Below, piece after piece: positions 11,267 through 23,864 of a DNA stretch of 64,000 bases (position 1 is its first letter; each line of letters starts with the position of its first letter). The position numbers and the translations under genes are program-made. Source of the DNA: Owenia fusiformis (Eukaryota > Annelida > Polychaeta > Sabellida > Oweniidae); assembly GCA_903813345.2 (NCBI GenBank), contig CAIIXF020000009.1, positions 3,534,001-3,598,000 of the forward strand, given 5' to 3'. The notes under the pieces were generated by a model. That model saw nothing but the letters and a program-made list of their open reading frames with translations, was not told the DNA's origin and searched no databases.

Positions 11267-14200
11267 TTATTGTTTCTCATCCTTCCCAAGAAACATGGTG
11301 GCAACAATATTCCCGGCAGAATTCATATCAGTGGACAAGTAATATTGTAATATCATTGTAGACCAAAAGTCACGATCCATAGCGATTCGTCCATCCTGAA
11401 ATTACAATATGCAAACGATGATATACTTAAAAAGTCGGATGTTATTGTTAATTCAAACATCACCGTGCTCTAATACTCCAATACGCGATAAAGTTTAGTT
11501 TAGTTCAGTTTAGTTACCTCCCGTTTGAAGAGCTCTCATGTATGGTACAACTTCTTCTACAATGGGTAAATCCAACTAAGTATTATAACATGCGTATTCC
11601 CATACAAACCATCTGTTTTCCAGAGAAAACTAAGATTTGTGGACATGTTTTGCTATCATTCCATCATACCCTAGTATGTCCTCTGTTAGTAAAAAAGGTT
11701 GAATCAAAATTTCCCACGAAAATCAAAAGATCTCACCTGTTGAAGACGTCATCTATAGAAAATGTCAAAAAATGTTATTCTGATTTTGACAGATGGAGGC
11801 AAGTCAAAAAGGTCAACTTTTTTTTAAAGAAAATGCACCTTAATCACATCAAATCATGTCTCAGAGTTGGTCCGTACATACACATTTTCATTCATGTACT
11901 TACCGAAATCCAGCCACTGGTGATGCTAATGTAATTACAAAAATTAGACTATATTTTTGTTTCTATAATGCCATCTATTCGTCTTCCCACTCGGCGGAAA
12001 GATCTAATGGTTGTGTTTCTCCAATCGGGTTCTTCTCCATTGGATTACACAGGGGTGCGATTTTCAATGCCGTATTGCGGCTTTATTAAACATTTATGTG
12101 GAGTAACATTTGCACAAACGATAGATATGTGTGTAATTAAGTTATACAAGGCTTTTTAAACTATAATATCTAAACCCAAAGAAATCTGTAGTTAGAAATG
12201 CCGTCCAATTCCAGTGGTGTCACTGATTTCCCAGACATTCCTCAGACGTAATTGAAGATAGAAAGCAATATGAATAATATCACTTTGGATCTCCGATTAT
12301 CTTTCTGATTACTATATAAATTGGATCATATAACTATACTTGAGGGCTGATGGAAGATCGGAAGCTGTGAAACTGCCAATTTTCACGCTAATCAGAATTT
12401 GTTAAGATTTCGTTCGAGTACTAGTAATCGTCTGCCATTTAGATGCTTTCATACACTATGATGTAATCATCAACCAAATAAATAACCCAATTGTTACCCT
12501 TTACTTTGCAATCTCCGGACGTTTTGTTCAGAGTAATCGACTCTTTCGGCAGGCCAATGAAAATGTGAAACTTCCAAAGCGATGCATCATGGGAGATATT
12601 TATGTAAATTACCACCTTAACTCTTATCGCGAATCGGAGTATTGGATTTCTCAGCCTATCAGAAAATAGCACAGGCAATTATGAACGTTCTCTATTTCAC
12701 CATATATGAAGGTGTGCGGTTCAATATCCATCCGCCAAAAGGCATGACCCCTATATAGTCCATTTAAAAACCTTACAATGTGCTAGATACAAATGCTTGA
12801 AGATATGCTTTTAAAATTAGTAAACCATTTCAAAAACTATGGTTTCCCTGTAGTAGTGAAAGGCACATTGAAAATGAATAACACCCCTTCCATTTATGTT
12901 TTATGATTATTTCACTTTTTTATAATATTTTGCAATACCAGTACGGTAAATTTTCTTCATTTTTTATCAAACAATCTATCTTACCATTATTCATAATATC
13001 TGTCAATTTCAAGAAAGTCGCGCCACTACGTTTGAAAATAATTCAGATAATGTCATTTTCCCATTGAGTTCCATTATAAAATATGGAATTTTCGAACATA
13101 ATATTTTTAAACTATACACCCTTGGTATACGCAGCTAACGAAAATTGACCGGTACGGGTCAAAAGCTGGACCGGTACGGGTTTTATTTGAATTTAAAACA
13201 GCCATAACTTGCTCAATATTGAATTCCTCGTGTCTAATTTGAAATATATGATGCCTCCCGATGCTTTTAAGTACCCCAATTTTTTACAGATTTTTAAACG
13301 GACCAAAACTCTCTAAATGCGCATTTATGCTCTTTTCTCTCGAGAACGACTGTCTCATTTTCACGATAACTTTTATTTAGTACTTCTAACATATAAGATC
13401 TATTTTTCCCCATCAAGGTCCAAGTGAAGTATGAAATTAGGCCACCAAACGCAAGGCCTTCTGTTATCAGGTGAGAATTGCAGCCATTTTTCCAATTTCT
13501 TGACTGTGACTGTATTTGAATTCGTGACTATTGAAATGTGGTATTATGACATCACAGTGCTAAATGTCATTATTTGTACTTGGTTAACATCATGCTGAAT
13601 AAATTTAACAATTTCCCAAACATTTTGATCATTTAAAGGAAAGAAATATTAATAAAATAACACTTTAGATCTTTTCATAATAAGAAATATTGGTACCTGC
13701 CCCGCCCACCCCTACCCCCATGTTGTTATAGCAACCATCTTAAAACCTAATATTAATGTTGGATGCTGAAACTTCAGGATAAAATAGATAAAACTTCAAT
13801 TGTTATATACACAAAAACTCAGATGAATTGAAGAATAACAAAGAAAGTTAGAGCATATAGTGCATAACTTCTGGGACAACCCTCGTACAATGATCATGAT
13901 ACATCGTTTTAATAAAGGAAAATCAGACACGAGTCGTTGATTAGCAGCCGTTTGAAGAGAAGATCGAGTGGATTCACTATACCCCGATGCTGTCCTTATT
14001 TCTCCAGCATAAAAAATGTGCAGCATTAATAATCAATTAATTAGCTGTAAATCAAGGCAAAAGCGGTTTATTTATGCCCGGGATTTATGATAATTTTAAT
14101 TAACTTGAAGTTAACTTATTAATAGTATGTTTTGTTTACGTACGTATGTTATGTCATTGTAGCACTGCTCAGTTAAGTCATCTGGAAACTTCAAAACTGT

Positions 14201-17200
14201 TCTGAAATAAGTTTTAAATTCCTCGATCGACACCCAACCATCAGCTACAATAAAATATGTTTTTCATGATTAAACTACAGAATTATTAAAACACAATATA
14301 GACGCCCGATAGATGCATTAGGCTTGGTAAATTGAAAATTCGATAAAGATAATGGAATAACTTTGCAACTTACAATTTCCAAGCCTATCCAATACATCAA
14401 AGTATAGATTCAGCCAGTCTCTATACCAGGGAGGAATCTCCATCGTTCTGGCTTTGAGTTGCGTGCATATTTTTTCAAAGGCGTTGAGCCACTCATCGAT
14501 GGTTATCTTAATTAGAATCAGATGTTTTAACGATATAATGCTAAGCCAAGGCAGATCATAACACATCATAAGATAGACATATACAAGTGTACAGGGTGAT
14601 TCAAAAAGATAGCCAATGTTGGATTGGAATAACTGTATTACATTTGATGGAGTCGCATCAATATATGTGTGTGGATAAATAAATCATTCCATGATATATT
14701 AGTTGATAAACGGTTCTGTATTTGCATTTTTGAATGATGAAAATTGTAATTTAAATGTAAGTATGCAACTGTTTTTCGCACTCCATCTACAGGAAGATTC
14801 TAACATACATGTAAGTGTGAAAGTGATTGAAAAATAAGAGGGTTTCATATTATAATTGCTAAAATAACAATTCACGATATTACCATGGGTAAAAGAGAAC
14901 AAACCTTATCATCTTTGTTAGCGTCAGCTAAAGACTTAATCTCATTCCAAAGGGTACCAAACAAGTCATTACATCTTACCCACATGGGACTTCCCTCTGT
15001 CCACTTGGCAAGGGATAGAATATGCTACAACCACAATAATAAAATGATATGGAAGACTTTATTGTAAATAGCCAAGGGTGTCTATACATGAAATTTCTTG
15101 AATGTTTTAATTGCCTTTTTAATTGTTTATCCTCATGTATGCTGATGACACTTTTATCTTATCAAAAACAAAGCAAGTTTTACAAAGTGGTCTTGATGTG
15201 TTAGAATCATATTTCGAGCAAAATAAACTTTTCGTTAATGCTGAAAAGACAAATGTCGTAATGTTTTCTAAGAAAAAAAACGAAGAAACAATTAGATGTT
15301 TGTAGACTCATTCAAATATGTGTGAGTTTGGTTCTCTTATAATGGGAATTTTCGCAAAAATGTTAATTTATTATTACGATTTATTTGACTCCTTAATTTT
15401 GCCAATTTCGCTTATGTGTGAAAAACTTCATTTAAAATATGTAAATATATATTGAGAGTAAAACGTACAAAACCATCGTCTACGATAAACGGCGAGTTAG
15501 GTAGATATCCTATTGAAATATCAAATTGAATAAAAACAAGGATTTTTGAACTTAATTAGTCACAAGTGGCATTTTAAGTAGCAAAGTGTACATGTATAAG
15601 TCAATGCTCAAAATATACAAGGAAGTGGTTAATCACAGTGGCTTATCACGTGGTTAAAGGGTGACGCATATCGTTTAGCAAATCGAACGCTCGTTTCTGG
15701 TGTTGCTCACCGTTTAGTATAAAAGGCCCGATCCCGGAATAATACTCAAGGGTTCACAGGTTCGATGTCGTTGTGTCAACACCTCTAACTGTTATATAGC
15801 ATAAGTATATTATAGATCGTCACACATTTATAAAAGGGTGATTTTTATTTTGACAAATCAATTTCAAATTTATGGGTGAAGTTTCAGGATCTTCTATTTG
15901 TGTATAATAAGGAAAAATTGGCATCTAAATTTCCCCATAACGTAATAGCACTGAAATATCCTACAAATGAAACAAAGCAGTTCTAACACAAGGATTTATA
16001 TTGGCTGTTGTACATGTACTGTTTGAACGCAATCACTCCATGGATAACGTTTTCAAAATCATTATAAACGGATTACTTTATCTCAAAGACAATTTCAATA
16101 AACTGGATTTTACAGAACTCCCCTTATTTCTTAAAAATGGACTGATCCAGTTGATTCGCCTGGAGCCGCCATATTGTTTATATACGGGATGCTTATCGGA
16201 ACCCTTTAAAGTGTGAAGAGAATATTTTAAATGAATGTGGTTTTCCAAATATCTGGATATTTCAAAGTTTTGATAGTAGATTTGCACTGTAATTAAGAGT
16301 TAAACGCAAACTAAAATATCAATTCATTCAAAAATTGAATACAAACCTTCAAGAAAGTAAATACCATTTATACAAGGCAATGAAGATCATTATTAACTTT
16401 GAATCTTATCTCCACCACCCATTGAGCATGCGTCTTTACATGACAAAATCTAGGGTGTCAAATCATAATTACCAATAGAAATTGGATGGCTCAATCATAT
16501 ACCAAGACATTCACGAATATGTAAACATGGTAACAAATTAGGTGATGAATATCATCTCATAATATAATGTTTATTATTTAAAGATCGAAGGGAGAAATGT
16601 TTAAAACTATACTTCAAAAAACAGGCCAAATATTTATAAATTAACTGAATTATTTACAAACAAAAAGGTATACAATTCAACTAAGTAAATTTTTACAAAG
16701 TATTTTGAAAGGATTAAACTAAATAACTGCCATTAGATATTGTATCAATTTTGTATTACATGCATATTTGATTATGTATTTATACTCACAGGTGTGGGTA
16801 AAAGGAAAAACTAAATTGAAACTGAAACTAATATTCTCAAAGACTGCATGCATGTGATGGAAATATAGTTTCTAATATGGGCTTATTTAAAATGCTATAT
16901 CGACGCACCTTCACATGTAGGTCGAAATCTCGTTTTTCAACAATCCCATTTTTATCTTGATCTGTAAAAACATACTGTCGGTTACACCAATCATTAGAAA
17001 TAATATTCAATTACAAAAATTAATGTATGGATTCAATATAACATTTAACAAGCTAATCCGAATATATGTGAATTCTGTTAAATACATAAGCACCTTTGCT
17101 AGAATATATATGAGCCAGGCCACAGGAAAAGGGGTCTTTATCATAAAAAAAGCACAAAGAGACCTTTCAAATGAGCCGTGACTTATGTCTTAACAGTTTT

Positions 17201-20200
17201 TTCTTGCAGATATAGACCAAAATACGGATTTGAATTTAGCACAATCTCCTCTTAATCTTGAGCACATTTTTGGCTCTGTAGTATAATTTTAATTTGTGTG
17301 ATAAGACCGGTTTTCCCATGGCCAGGCTCATATAATAATGTTATTTACGCGAATACAACTATGTACACGTCACAACATTTTACTCATTTTTATTTCCAGA
17401 AAATCGCATAAACGATTGCTTAGAAAAATAACATTGCCAAAAGTATTCTGAAGAACATTTATCATATATGCCTATTGGGATTCTGACAGAAAGGAAACAT
17501 ATTTAAGAATTGCAGAAATGTCGAGTTTAATATCTTTGGTGGCTCTGCAAAATACGCAAAATATGAGAAGACTTCATTCATGAAAACTGAGAATAATGGA
17601 TCGACAAATCAATTCAAAAACATCAACGGTGAAGATCCCACTAAACTTACCAAGCCAAGTATCAAACTCAAATTTGATTTTCCTTTCCCAGTATTTTGTT
17701 CGTTTGAATTCAGTTTCACAACCTATTTGCTTGACCAACATATTTCCGAAAATATTTCCAGGGCTTTTCATATCCATCGAAACGGTGAATCCAATCATCA
17801 TCTCCCGGAAAATGTTGATATCAAACTCTCGTTTTCCATTCTAAAATGCCCAATATGTATTGTAAAAAGTAGTAAAAAGTAATTTAGTATAGGATATTCT
17901 CGAGAAAATTTTCAATTAACTACAGGGTGACCGGAAAAAAAGGAGACCATTGAAATAGGCAATATCTCCTAAATAGACTAGTGACATCAATGAAATTTTG
18001 CATACATCAGGACAGTTCTATGGAAATTTGTTCCTGAAAGTGTCAATACAAGCAGTCAACTGGTTCAGGAGCTATGATCATTTACATAACATGCTCCAAA
18101 TAGGCGCAATTGAGACCAACGCAGAGCTGGATACATTTGGCAAATACCCTTACATATTCCGACCTTGTTATGGCATTACATTTAGCATTTATTGCCACCT
18201 TTAGGTCAGCAATTGTCTCAGGATTGTTTTGGTACACATTGTCTTTCAAATTGCCCCACAAAAAGAAATCAGGTGGATTCAAATTTGAGGTGTATGGAGA
18301 CGAAGCTTATCTGACCTATGGCTTCTGACTCAGTGGTCCCACTCAGTTACAGTATCATCCTAAGGAGGTTTTGGGCAGCCCTTGGTTTTCATATGGGATT
18401 TAATTGTGCCATATAGTGGTTTTAGTAACATGGCACTATGCCCAATACCTAAAGTGACTCTTAAGATTTGGTAAATCAGCACTTTGGCAACAGGATGATG
18501 AACCACATGTCAGATAACCCTTCATTGCCATTACAGCCTAGACTTGAATCCTGCTGATTTCTTTTTGTATGGATATTTGAAAGACAATCTATACCAAAAC
18601 AATCCTCAGACTATTGTTGACCTAAAGAAGGCAATCACTGCTATATGTAATGCCATAATAATGCCATAGAGGGCAGAACATGTAAGGGTAGTTTGCCATA
18701 TGAATCCAACTCTGCGTTGGTCTCAATTGTGCCTATTTGGAGCATGTTATGTAAATGATCATAGCTCCTGAACCAGTTGAATGCTTGTATTGAAACCTTC
18801 AGTAACAAATTTCCATATAACTGTTCCAGTGTATGCACAATTTCATTGATGGCACTTGTCTAGTTTAGGAGAAATTGATTACTTCAATGGTCTCCTTTTT
18901 TTCCGGTCACCCTGTACTAAAATTTACTAACGATTACTTGTAGAATTTTATGAAAAAAATTATAATAAATAAATGTGTAAAACTGCAACACATTTCTCAA
19001 GAAACTAATGAACCGACTCTATGAATCATATTCTGCATACAGTTAACATTAGGCGAATCACAAACATTGAATTCATCATTAAGTGGATTGTAGTTACCAT
19101 GGTGATGCTCATGTATGCGGCCTTAACCACGTCTTTGGAAATGTGAGGAAAATAACGCGATTCGTGGAAAAATGCAGTAAATTCATCGTCATCTATCCAT
19201 CCATCGCCTGAAATGGATCGTAATATGATATTTTGCTAAATATCCTTTTAAGGCATGCGACACGGTCAATTGAACTGTCTTGTATTGAAATGTAATAAAT
19301 ATAGTCCATTGTTGTGCTTAATTTGCCTTGCTCTGGCTATCGTTAAAACCAAATATTAGGGAGTTTAAGCTTGCAATGTTTTTTAAACCTAAACGAGATC
19401 GGAAAATATTTAGGCGATGCATTTGTATGGGTGATTGGTTCATACATATAGGTTGTTGTTTCGATTTTATATGCACGCTTCAACTCCCTGATATCCTTTC
19501 AAATACGATGTACAGTGATCATATTTTCAAGATTATGCCGATATTATTTGTACAGCATCTTACCATTTTTATCGACCATGAAGAAATGCATGTCAATGAA
19601 CTCAGAGAACCAAAGAGGTATGTCATCCCCGTGTTTGTAATTTACAGCAAATTCTTCCCAGAAATTGTACCATTGTGTTAGACTTATCTGTAAAAATGAT
19701 TAAAAAACATTAACAGTTGAGAATCAAGTATTATGTTGTATATTCAACCTAGATTATATATCAAACAGACGTGATTTGGGGTATCCATGTATAATTGCTT
19801 GGTTTACAAATGTTATTCACTCACCTGGTTGTTTTTGTTTCTATCTGCACCACTTTTTAAGTTACTCCACAAGTTGTTTTTCATGTCGTTGGCTCTCTTC
19901 CACATTGGGCTCCCATCTACCCACTTAGTTTCTAGCACTAACTCCTAAATGTAAATATATACATCTTTAATACTAGTATAATGCTATATCATCTAATAAT
20001 TTGACGTTTTGGCTATACGTGTCAATTATTGTATACAGAAAAGATTGTTCATTGAACAAAATCAAGCCACTATATTCAGGATGGGTCAAAAAACAATACC
20101 TAAGTTAAAATATGAATATCATATGATATTTGTTGAACCATGCCATGAATTATATATTACCTTAAACAGCATTCATTTTGTAACAATGTGACACCATCCA

Positions 20201-21815
20201 ATTGAAAACCGTTGTTTTCAAGTGGAGTTAGTGGCAAAAAATGACACAGGGGGTGTCATGAGCAACCAAAAATTTATTCACTACCGGTTTCCAAATTGCG
20301 AAAAATTGAGGGAAATTTGAACTTTTGCACCATCAAAAGAGGTACATGTATTCACCAATAAAACTCTAACTCCATCAAAACACAAAGGGTTTACAATCGG
20401 ATGATGTCATATTGTAAGGAAATTACTTATCTTTAAAATGTTATACAGTACATGCCATGGTTTAAGCTATATCATATGAATAATTCATCTTTAAAATTGG
20501 GTATTGATTAGTTTGGCCACCCTGTATACCTGAAATTTCAAGTCAAAGTCCTTCTTTTCAACAACACCATTTCTATTGCTATCTGAAAAAGGAAAATGCC
20601 ATTGTTTGTGTATTTTACATATGACACATATGGTGATTACGACATTATGTCGTATGGATATTCCTCAACATATATTGAACGTAATAACGCAGAATGTCAA
20701 CGTTCAGTCATTGCAATAATCCAAACCATTACAGTTATATACAAGACATTGCGGTAAATGTTTTAATATAAAACCGTGACTCAGATTCGTGGATACCAAT
20801 GTGGCGTTAAGAAACACAGTATGCAGATAAATATAACTGTAATGTCTAGACTCAAAGTTAATTGGGAATCGGAGACATAAAATCCATTCACGACGTCGCA
20901 GCCAAAAAAACATAAAAGAAAAAGCTCAAATAGACAACATGACCCCTTAATCTGGAAATAAATGTCGAAAGTGTCATATGAATGTGAACTACGGCTGAGT
21001 TAATATGTAGCTTGATCATTCCTTGATATATTAGCTCGTTGCCCTGCGTGCAGAGTCAAACGAAGTTGGACGAAATTCTCTTTTAAATTAAGAAGTGAAG
21101 TCAAACGAATGCAAAGGGCATAGCTCGTGTAATTGTTGGCAGATCATAATGATAATTATTCATCTTTTTACACAGTCGTACAAAACATGTTTTAACAATC
21201 ATCATGCAACGTTATGTTTGCAAATATGGCTGAAATCCAGATTAAGGCAGGCCCAGTCCATACCCCATACTTTGGAAACATAATTCAAACTAATCTATAA
21301 TTGGCTCAATGTATTGGCTATGACTGATAGCTCGATTTGAATGATCAGTCCCACTACAAAAAAAACTTAATTACATATTATTTTTAGGTCAGCCAAAAAT
21401 ATATAATTACAAGTAGTTGACATAACAACTGGTATCTTTATTGGAATTATATAATAATACATAATCTTACATAATATATTACTGAGTTATGCATTTTAAA
21501 CACGTTATAGTTTATGCATATAGTGCAAAACAAAAACTCGGCCACTCTAGTCGTTGATTATTTGGCCGTTTAATATGTTTTAGATTAACTTTTAGTAAAT
21601 TGATGTATCAGTGATACACTATAAAAGTGACCCTTTGCGTAAAATGTTTTTACATATCAATGAGCACCTTTAAATGATTGGATGTTTCGAGAGTTAAGTA
21701 AAGAACACTTACAACAAAAAGCTAATCATCTAAAGGGATACTCACCAAACCACATGTAAAATTGATGTCTCATTTTTGACAACCAAAATGAATCGTTTTT
21801 GAAGTCCTTGGCCAT
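11267..21815 (-). CDS. Double-domain sarcoplasmic calcium-binding protein (SCP-like), gene B
   Basis: Eleven coding exons on the minus strand: 21746-21815, 20530-20582, 19825-19944, 19564-19687, 19098-19207, 17651-17840, 16909-16961, 14905-15024, 14374-14506, 14144-14244, 11267-11395. They join in phase to 400 residues starting MAKDFKNDSF and ending in TAA. Domain 1: EF1 DSNRNGVVEKKD, EF2 DRNKNNQISLTQ (position 12 is Gln instead of Glu, so weak), EF3 DKNGDGWIDDDE. Domain 2: EF1 DQDKNGIVEKRD, EF2 DANKDDKITIDE, third loop DRLGNSDGWVSIEE with two extra residues. The GSPMW motif precedes EF2 in both domains. All introns are GT-AG, including intron 3. Intron 5 holds a mariner fold-back, intron 6 a MITE, intron 7 a LINE relic on the opposite strand, and a MITE end touches the donor of exon 2. 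A TATA box lies 40 bp above the ATG. Exon lengths place B closest to gene C. Likely a soluble calcium buffer. Confidence 0.9.
11396..14143. other. Gene B intron 10
   Basis: About 2.7 kb of AT-rich intron. The short open frames, including 130 residues at 11542-11934, lack recognisable domains. A motif CACCGTGCTCTA near 11460 recurs near 5395, hinting at an old repeat. Nothing else supported. Confidence 0.5.
15105..16740 (+). pseudogene. Decayed LINE (non-LTR retrotransposon), gene B intron 7
   Basis: On the plus strand 15123-15305 encodes the reverse transcriptase core LMYADDTFILSKT and continues to LFVNAEKTNVVMFSKK, typical of CR1/L2/Jockey-like enzymes (YADD catalytic box). Past several stops and frameshifts, about 16480-16620 reads like a LINE C-terminus with a zinc-binding pattern (ICKHGNKLGDEYHLI). 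Upstream ORF1 and most of the enzyme are missing. It nearly fills intron 7 and runs against the host gene. Confidence 0.7.
17109..17335. mobile_element. MITE, ATGAGCCAGGCCACAGGAAA family, gene B intron 6
   Basis: About 225 bp with inverted ends ATGAGCCAGGCCACAGG and CCATGGCCAGGCTCAT. A second, right-truncated copy lies at 9510-9745. No coding. Confidence 0.75.
17923..18914. mobile_element. Tc1/mariner-derived fold-back element, gene B intron 5
   Basis: 992 bp flanked by TA on both sides, with ends CAGGGTGACCGGAAAAAA and its complement. Arms of about 300 bp are inverted copies of each other. Each arm holds the 3' end of a mariner transposase: minus-strand frame at 18082-18282 (PPDFFLWGNLKDNVYQNNP) and plus-strand frame near 18546 (NPADFFLYGYLKD). 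No full transposase remains. Confidence 0.8.
20077..20527. mobile_element. Probable mariner-like MITE, gene B intron 2
   Basis: The right end CCACCCTGTATAC and left end CAGGATGGGTCAAAAAACA are imperfect inverted repeats around 450 bp. Its right end lies 3-6 bp from exon 2; the TA beside it is part of the splice donor GTATAC. The left boundary is less sure. Confidence 0.5.
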
Positions 21816-21854
21816 GTTGTCTTCGTGAAAGTTAAATATGCTTGCAGACGACTA

Positions 21855-21861
21855 TTTTATA
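21855..21861 (-). promoter_or_regulatory. Candidate TATA box of gene B
   Basis: TATAAAA on the minus strand ends 40 bp above the gene B ATG at 21815. The implied 5' UTR would be very short, or interrupted by an upstream exon that I cannot see. Gene A has only a weak AT-rich candidate (TATAAT on the minus strand) near 53230, and gene C has none that I trust. Confidence 0.4.
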
Positions 21862-23059
21862 TCACGTTAGTGTCTCGGGTAAACGGTATTGGTGAGGTTA
21901 AGGTGCGCGTCTTTGAAAAGACTGTCTGGTGAACAAGTGGAATGATGGGCATGCGAGGATTCGTTCTCCCCGTCGTTGTATGAGCGTGTTCGAACAAAGC
22001 TAATTTAGACGGTTAACAGTAATATGTTGGGGTCATAATATTATTACACAAGCGAGTACAAATTATTTTCAAACGTGTAGCTTGACCGCCATTTTATTCT
22101 AATGATTTAACACGTATAGAAGGTGTGAAGGTGAATATGTACTTTTATTGCATTTTTATGAGACTGTGTTTACAAATAAACATTCTCTAAAGTTGCAATT
22201 TTGAATCCATGGTGTGGAACTGTGCAACAACTTCAGGTATTTGTTATTCAGCTAGTTGTCCTCAGTTGTACCTTTGTATAATTGCTAAACTCTCTTATAA
22301 GCTGCTATTGTTTACTTCAGAGCATGATACGATGTGGCTACTGTTGTTCTATTAGAATTGGAACAGATAGTGTCAAAATTGTGAAGTACTTATTTCGTTA
22401 GTGTATACAAATTATCGAATATTAATTGTATTAGGATATATTGCTGTCATTTAATACTTATGTTAAAAAAACAATATCAAATAACGAAATGAATGTATCA
22501 TTGTTGTTGGTATATTTTGCATCAATATAATAACTACATTGTGATAACAACTGTCTTGGTTATCTGGGGGTACAACTTACATCAGAAAATAATGAACTCT
22601 GATATGCACTAAACAATGCCATCTACATATTCATTAAAAATCTGCAAAAGGCTAACAGGCAAATTTAAAGCAGATATAGCAGTGATCTACGAAGTTTATC
22701 TACCAACATGAAAATATGGTTCATTTAGCGAATGACTTTTTTGGGCATCAACTAAGGAACTAGAGAACATTGAGACGTTTATAATTTCTTTAATATACAA
22801 AGCACATAGAAACTTGAATAATGGATATAATTTGCAACTGTATTACCGACTGTCATTATATGATGTCCTTAAAATTGAGACATAAAATATATTGTTCAAT
22901 GATATTTATAAAAAATAGTTGTTCTCTCGGAGACTGTCATACCTTCGATGTTAATGTTACAGTAGGTCTACCATATCTGACGTTTATAAAAAGCATTATA
23001 ACTAAAATAATGTAAGAATCATCAATATGCAGTTTTACGACTCTCGAAGAACCGTCAGT

Positions 23060-23730
23060 TGGTGATGTTGAACACTTGTATCACCCAAGCTAATGCTGCA
23101 CCGGAGACTTAAAAAGGAACTCAGACACTTGTACAAAGATTGTTAAAGTAACGTTTAGTTGAAGAATTTAGTATGGCTACTTGCATCATTAGCGTTTAAA
23201 CGTTTGTCAACGCTTGAATAGTCAGCGTAAATGCTACTCCACAGAATGGAAGGATAATTTAACAGTTATAGTCACTATGAAAATGATATGTTAAACAACT
23301 GATTGAAACATTTGCATCGTTGTCCGTTATTCGCTGCTTTTGAAAACCGAATGCTGACATTTGAATCATCTTTGTGATAGAAGTTACGTCAGAGGACTGA
23401 GTTAATATACTCTAAAACCTGCAGCGCTAAAGTCATTGGGAAACAGAGTTTGGACACTTGCATTAACATTGTTAGCGTTAATTTAGAGGATTAATTAGCC
23501 GACTTGTATTGGTGCGAAAGTTACGTTCGAGAACTAAGTTTGGACAGTTGTACCGTTGGTGCCAAAGAGCGTCCTAAAACCTGGGTGGAAAGCTGTATCC
23601 CTGGTGTTAAACTCAAAGTTACGTTAGGGATCTTTGTGTTGATACTAGACTCATTTGCACCGTCAATTTTCGGGTTAGTTAAGAGGACTCAATATAGACA
23701 AGAATTGCCACTGTTAACGCTTCTTTAATA
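23060..23730. repeat. Degenerate tandem repeat upstream of the GPCR
   Basis: Imperfect units of roughly 75-100 bp share AAAGTTACGTTAGAGGACT-like, CAGTTTGGACACTTG-like and TTGCATCATTAGCGTT-like segments, seen near 23090, 23175, 23320, 23385, 23450, 23530 and 23620. Unit borders are blurred. Confidence 0.4.
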
Positions 23731-23864
23731 CCTGAATGCGTACACCTTTCTTCCAAGCCAATGTTATGTTAGTTCAATGCTATGTATATTTCGTATTCTA
23801 TTATAAGCAATCATGCACTTTTCATGCATTTTTACGTCTATAAGAATTACTTTGAAATGTGTTA

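Larger units (their letters stand above)
21816..23864. other. Spacer between gene B and the GPCR
   Basis: Divergent spacer of about 2 kb that must hold promoters for gene B (minus) and the GPCR (plus). The part near the GPCR (23060-23730) is repetitive; the rest is AT-rich with no coding frame I trust. Confidence 0.5.

Noticed and set aside
11542-11934. 130-residue plus-strand frame in gene B intron 10
   Set aside because: No domain, no codon pattern, and it lies antisense in an AT-rich intron.
23859-23864. Start of the GPCR at 23859
   Set aside because: The codon there is GTG; the first ATG in frame is 23865.
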